This document shows positions 61,275-64,000 of a stretch of DNA of 64,000 nucleotides, in pieces. A program made the translations under genes and the position numbers. The DNA comes from an uncultured Bacteroidia bacterium. GTDB lineage: Bacteria; Bacteroidota; Bacteroidia; Bacteroidales; F082. Positions within the stretch are counted from its first letter, which is position 1, and each line of letters starts with the position of its first letter. The stretch spans positions 62,001-126,000 of the forward strand of contig CACYHX010000007.1 in NCBI GenBank assembly GCA_902774365.1, written 5' to 3'. The notes below the pieces were generated by a model that saw only the letters and a list, made by a program, of their open reading frames with translations, did not search any database and was not told the DNA's origin.

Positions 61275-62246
61275 ATGGAGAAAAAAATCAGAATCGCCTA
61301 TTTCGGCACCCCGGAGTTCGCCGCTTCGCAGCTTGAGGCCATACTCAAGGCTGGCTACGAGGTGGCCGTGGTCGTCACCATGCCCGACAAGCCGGCTGGA
61401 CGTGGACGGAAGATTCAGTATTCCGATGTAAAGAAGACAGCCTTGGAGCACAACCTGCCTCTGCTTCAACCCGAAAAACTCAAGGACCCGATGTTTCTTG
61501 AGCAGTTGGCCTCATTCCAAGCCAATCTGTTCATCGTCGTGGCTTTCAGGATGCTGCCCGCCGTGGTGTGGCAGATGCCCGAGTTGGGCACCTTCAACCT
61601 CCATGCCTCACTCCTACCCCAATACCGTGGGGCAGCGCCCATCAACTTCGCCATCATCAACGGAGAGACTGAGACCGGACTCACCACCTTCTTCCTTAAC
61701 GAGGAGATTGACATGGGCGCCGTCATCATGCGCGAACAAGTTGCCATTCGCCCCGACGAAACTGCCGGAGAGCTTCACGACGTGTTGATGACTTTGGGCA
61801 ACCAGGTGGTCGTTGAAACCATCAAGAAGATTGAAAAAGGTGAAGTCTGTGCCTTGCCGCAAGATGAAATGGCCGAAGGCCAACCCTTAAGACCCGCTCC
61901 CAAGATCTCGAAAGAGTTCTGCAATGTAGACTGGAGCCAAGACTGTCAAACGGTCTACAACCACATCAGAGGCTTATCGCCCTACCCTGCCGCACACACC
62001 AGTATCCTGTCGGAAAACGGCGAGGTCATCGAATTAAAAATCTTTAGTTCAGTCATTGAACATTGCCTGCCCGAAGTGCCTATAGGCAGTGTCGTCACGG
62101 ACAACAAAAAATACCTGAAGATCGCCTTGAAAGACGGCTTTATCCACCTGACCCAGGTGCAACAAGCCGGAAAGAAAGCCATGCCGATTGCTGATTTCTT
62201 GAGGGGCACTCAACTCTTGGGGGCATGGAAAGCCGAGACAAAATGA
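61275..62246 (+). CDS. fmt: Methionyl-tRNA formyltransferase
   Basis: A 323-residue cytosolic enzyme that formylates initiator Met-tRNA with 10-formyl-THF. N-terminal IRIAYFGTPEFAASQLEAIL, the active-site HASLLPQYRGAAPI (with the preceding FN of GTFNLHASLLP) and GLTTFFLNEEIDMG are standard. The C-terminal anticodon-side domain (about 205-310) includes VYNHIRGLSPYPAAHT. Full length. It starts right after the upstream terminator. Confidence 0.95.
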   Translation: MEKKIRIAYFGTPEFAASQLEAILKAGYEVAVVVTMPDKPAGRGRKIQYSDVKKTALEHNLPLLQPEKLKDPMFLEQLASFQANLFIVVAFRMLPAVVWQMPELGTFNLHASLLPQYRGAAPINFAIINGETETGLTTFFLNEEIDMGAVIMREQVAIRPDETAGELHDVLMTLGNQVVVETIKKIEKGEVCALPQDEMAEGQPLRPAPKISKEFCNVDWSQDCQTVYNHIRGLSPYPAAHTSILSENGEVIELKIFSSVIEHCLPEVPIGSVVTDNKKYLKIALKDGFIHLTQVQQAGKKAMPIADFLRGTQLLGAWKAETK

Positions 62247-62316
62247 TAAAAAACGCCTTTTTTTAAGTTTTTCACGTTTTTTTTCGCAAAAAACTCATTT
62301 TTTTTTCGCAAAACGC

Positions 62317-62345
62317 TTGCATTATTCAAAAATGCTTTATCTTTG
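62317..62345 (+). promoter_or_regulatory. Promoter of the HU gene
   Basis: TTG (62317-62319), 18 nt, TATCTTTG (62338-62345); 36 nt before the ATG at 62381. Confidence 0.65.
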
Positions 62346-62380
62346 TCGCTGAAAAGTTTAACCACTAATAACTACTAATT

Positions 62381-62644
62381 ATGAATAAAATTGAATTAAT
62401 CGCTGCCGTTGCCGAAGAGGCTGGCATGACCAAGGTCGATGCAAGAAAGGCTATCGATGCCGTGTTAGAAGTTTCTAAGAAAGAACTGAAGAAGGGTGGC
62501 AAGATTGCCCTCGTCGGTTTCGGAACCATGGGCGTCATCAATCGTCCTGCTAGACAAGGCCGTAACCCCAGAACGGGTAAGACCATTAAGATCGCTGCAA
62601 AGAAGGTCGTAAGATTCAAACCCGCTGCAAACATCTTGAAATAA
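62381..62644 (+). CDS. hup: HU-family DNA-binding protein
   Basis: An 87-residue histone-like nucleoid protein. MNKIELIAAVAEEAGMTKVDARKAIDAVLE forms the dimerisation helices. GKIALVGFGTMGVINRPARQGRNPRTGKTIKI holds the DNA-binding arm with the RPARxGRNPxTG signature, and RFKPAANIL ends the chain. It bends and packages DNA as a dimer. Strong promoter and strong terminator fit high expression. Confidence 0.95.
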   Translation: MNKIELIAAVAEEAGMTKVDARKAIDAVLEVSKKELKKGGKIALVGFGTMGVINRPARQGRNPRTGKTIKIAAKKVVRFKPAANILK

Positions 62645-62666
62645 TCTATTCTTCGGATAGAAAAGT

Positions 62667-62696
62667 AAAAAGCCGTCAGTTTGACGGCTTTTTTTT
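62667..62696. terminator. Bidirectional terminator between hup and recQ
   Basis: AAAAAGCCGTCA (62667-62678) pairs with TGACGGCTTTTT (62682-62693) over a 3-nt loop. The T-run overlaps the recQ stop at 62695-62697. Confidence 0.85.
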
Positions 62697-64000
62697 ATTT
62701 TCGTTTCACGGTACCATCCATCCCGAGTTGCAACACGCCGTTGTCAACAAGAAACCGAATGGAATCCAGCACTTCGGCTTCATCAAACTCCGAGCACTGG
62801 GCCAGCACCTCTTGCATCGGCTGGGCCGTTTCACTCATCACGCTTTGCACCTTCTCCTCAATCCTATTGTACGGCAACCTATTACCTGCCTTTCTCAAGC
62901 ACGCGTCGCATCGTCCGCAGGTCTTCTTCGTCTTTTCGTTGAAATAACGCAGCAGCTGAACGCTACGGCATTCCTCGTCGTTGTTCACAAAGTCCACGAC
63001 GGCCTTCACGCGTTCCTCAGCGTCTCTCTTTCGGTCATAGTAGTTTTCTTTTGAAAGGCTAAAGTGCTTCGTGTCGACAAACTCGGAGAGGAACAGGATT
63101 TGCGGCTTGTCGTTACGTTGCGCATACGAAAGGAAGTTGTAAGATTCCAGTTTCTTCAACTGTTCAACCACCTTTTCCGGCTTCATTCCTATCTTCTTGG
63201 CCATCATCTCCTCGTTGATTTTCACAAAATCGCTCATCACGCCTGGCAGACTGCGGAGCATGTGCTTGACGAGGTCACTGTATTGTGGATTGTTCACCTG
63301 AAAGCCATAGATGTCGTCACGCGAGGCCTTAATCATCACTTTGGAAGGCTCGTCGAAGCTGTCGGAGAGCACAAAGAATCCTTCTTTTTCAAGAATCTTC
63401 AAAGTGTGGAACACCTCAATGAGGGAAAAACCATAGCGGTTAGCAAAGTCACTGATGACGAAAGGATGAGAGGCGTTCTCCCCTGTCCCTACTGGGATGT
63501 TGAGATAATTACCCAAGGCATTATAAATCAACTTGATTCGCTCAAGTTCCGGAAACGATTGTTCCAAATTGTCTTTCAGCTTTTGGATGTCGGCTGGAGA
63601 GACCAGCAGGAAAGCCTCTGAAGGTTTCAAGTCACGGCCAGCGCGCCCCGCCTCTTGAAAATAGGCTTCGATGCTGTCGGGCAAGTCCATGTGGATGACA
63701 AGACGCACGTCGGGCTTGTCGATGCCCATGCCAAAGGCATTGGTGGCGGCGATGACCTTCACCTTGCCTTTCATCCAAAGGTTTTGGCGGTCGTCGCGTG
63801 TCTTGGCATCCAAGCCAGCATGATAGAAGGTGGCGCTGATGCCCACTGAGTTAAGCCAGTCGGCGATGACCTGCGTGCGTTTGCGGTTACGCACATACAC
63901 GATGGCGCTCCCTTCTTTCATTGCTTCCAACTTACGGCGCAGCACGCCATATTTGTCGGCTTCATGGAAGACATTGTAAGTAACATTTTTTCGTTCGAAG
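62695..64000 (-). CDS. recQ: ATP-dependent DNA helicase RecQ, 5' end beyond the window
   Basis: The frame is open to the right edge, reading FERKNVTYNVFHEADKYGVL before the GTG at 63945, so the gene is truncated there and the GTG is not its start. About 434 residues are visible: the second helicase domain (YHAGLDAKTR, AFGMGIDKPDVRLVIHMDLP, QEAGRAGRDLKPSEAFLL), a zinc-binding region (CRSVQLL, CGRCDAC) and a winged-helix RQC part. RecQ unwinds 3'-5' in recombinational repair. The N-terminal Walker A domain must lie beyond base 64000. Confidence 0.93.
   Translation of the reverse strand, partial: FERKNVTYNVFHEADKYGVLRRKLEAMKEGSAIVYVRNRKRTQVIADWLNSVGISATFYHAGLDAKTRDDRQNLWMKGKVKVIAATNAFGMGIDKPDVRLVIHMDLPDSIEAYFQEAGRAGRDLKPSEAFLLVSPADIQKLKDNLEQSFPELERIKLIYNALGNYLNIPVGTGENASHPFVISDFANRYGFSLIEVFHTLKILEKEGFFVLSDSFDEPSKVMIKASRDDIYGFQVNNPQYSDLVKHMLRSLPGVMSDFVKINEEMMAKKIGMKPEKVVEQLKKLESYNFLSYAQRNDKPQILFLSEFVDTKHFSLSKENYYDRKRDAEERVKAVVDFVNNDEECRSVQLLRYFNEKTKKTCGRCDACLRKAGNRLPYNRIEEKVQSVMSETAQPMQEVLAQCSEFDEAEVLDSIRFLVDNGVLQLGMDGTVKRK

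Noticed and set aside
63943..63945. GTG at 63945 as the recQ start
   Set aside because: The frame stays open with helicase-like sequence to the window edge, so the real start is beyond 64000.

Overview
The window is a chromosomal segment of a member of the Bacteroidota, most likely order Bacteroidales. Three things support this. Promoters throughout carry the Bacteroidota -7 box TAnnTTTG, often with TTG about 17-21 nt upstream, in place of -10/-35 boxes. A subtilisin-like protease ends in a type IX secretion (por) sorting domain. Many genes encode small lipoproteins of Bacteroidales type. Shine-Dalgarno signals are mostly absent, and core genes are clearly GC-richer than one internal block.

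Layout. 1-17.1 kb is core: the end of an RND efflux operon with a PII-like protein, an ABC-F ATPase, a GalM lipoprotein, a 5'-nucleotidase, a hybrid histidine kinase facing a sigma-54 response regulator, a coiled-coil lipoprotein, an MBL hydrolase, a ureohydrolase and an EamA transporter. 17.1-27.5 kb is an AT-rich accessory island. 27.5-64 kb returns to core: a DUF47/PiT/DUF47 phosphate cluster, pncB, two exported proteins of unknown function, topoisomerase III, a CPA2 antiporter, an acyl-CoA synthetase, a phosphopantetheinyl transferase, carbamate kinase, a secreted S8 protease, a Ca2+ P-type ATPase, peptidase E, two tRNAs (Arg-ACG, Glu-CTC), a SanA-like protein, rarA, a C69 peptidase, a MauE/thioredoxin protein, two paralogous cysteine-rich lipoproteins, trmH, a TPR protein, fmt, an HU gene and a truncated recQ at the right edge.

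The most interesting region is the island. A reverse transcriptase (23706-24914, minus) has the retron hallmarks: an NAxxH motif (NAKIH), YADD and VTG. Directly upstream I could fold a complete msr-msd-like RNA by eye. Its 15-bp a1/a2 inverted repeat (25107-25121 with 24938-24952, one G-U pair) encloses two short hairpins and a long hairpin of about 26 pairs. The RT is followed in the same operon by two proteins I do not recognise (301 and 524 aa), the presumed effector or accessory components. A WYL-domain regulator is divergently encoded. Its promoter region holds the palindrome TGTGCAA-N5-TTGCACA at 25241-25259. The same palindrome, with matching flanks, recurs 4.2 kb away at 21024-21042 in front of a second unknown gene (19385-20959). 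I infer a WYL-controlled retron defence locus with a two-promoter regulon. A YhcG-type nuclease gene (26334-27473) borders the locus. At the left edge of the block is a GC-rich remnant of what looks like an HD-hydrolase gene.

Other notable points: a DnaG-type CHC2 zinc finger inserted near the C-terminus of topoisomerase III in a visibly AT-rich stretch; nearly leaderless promoters for both the histidine kinase and the response regulator; and several dispersed palindromic repeats. I saw no CRISPR array, integrase, transposase or rRNA gene.
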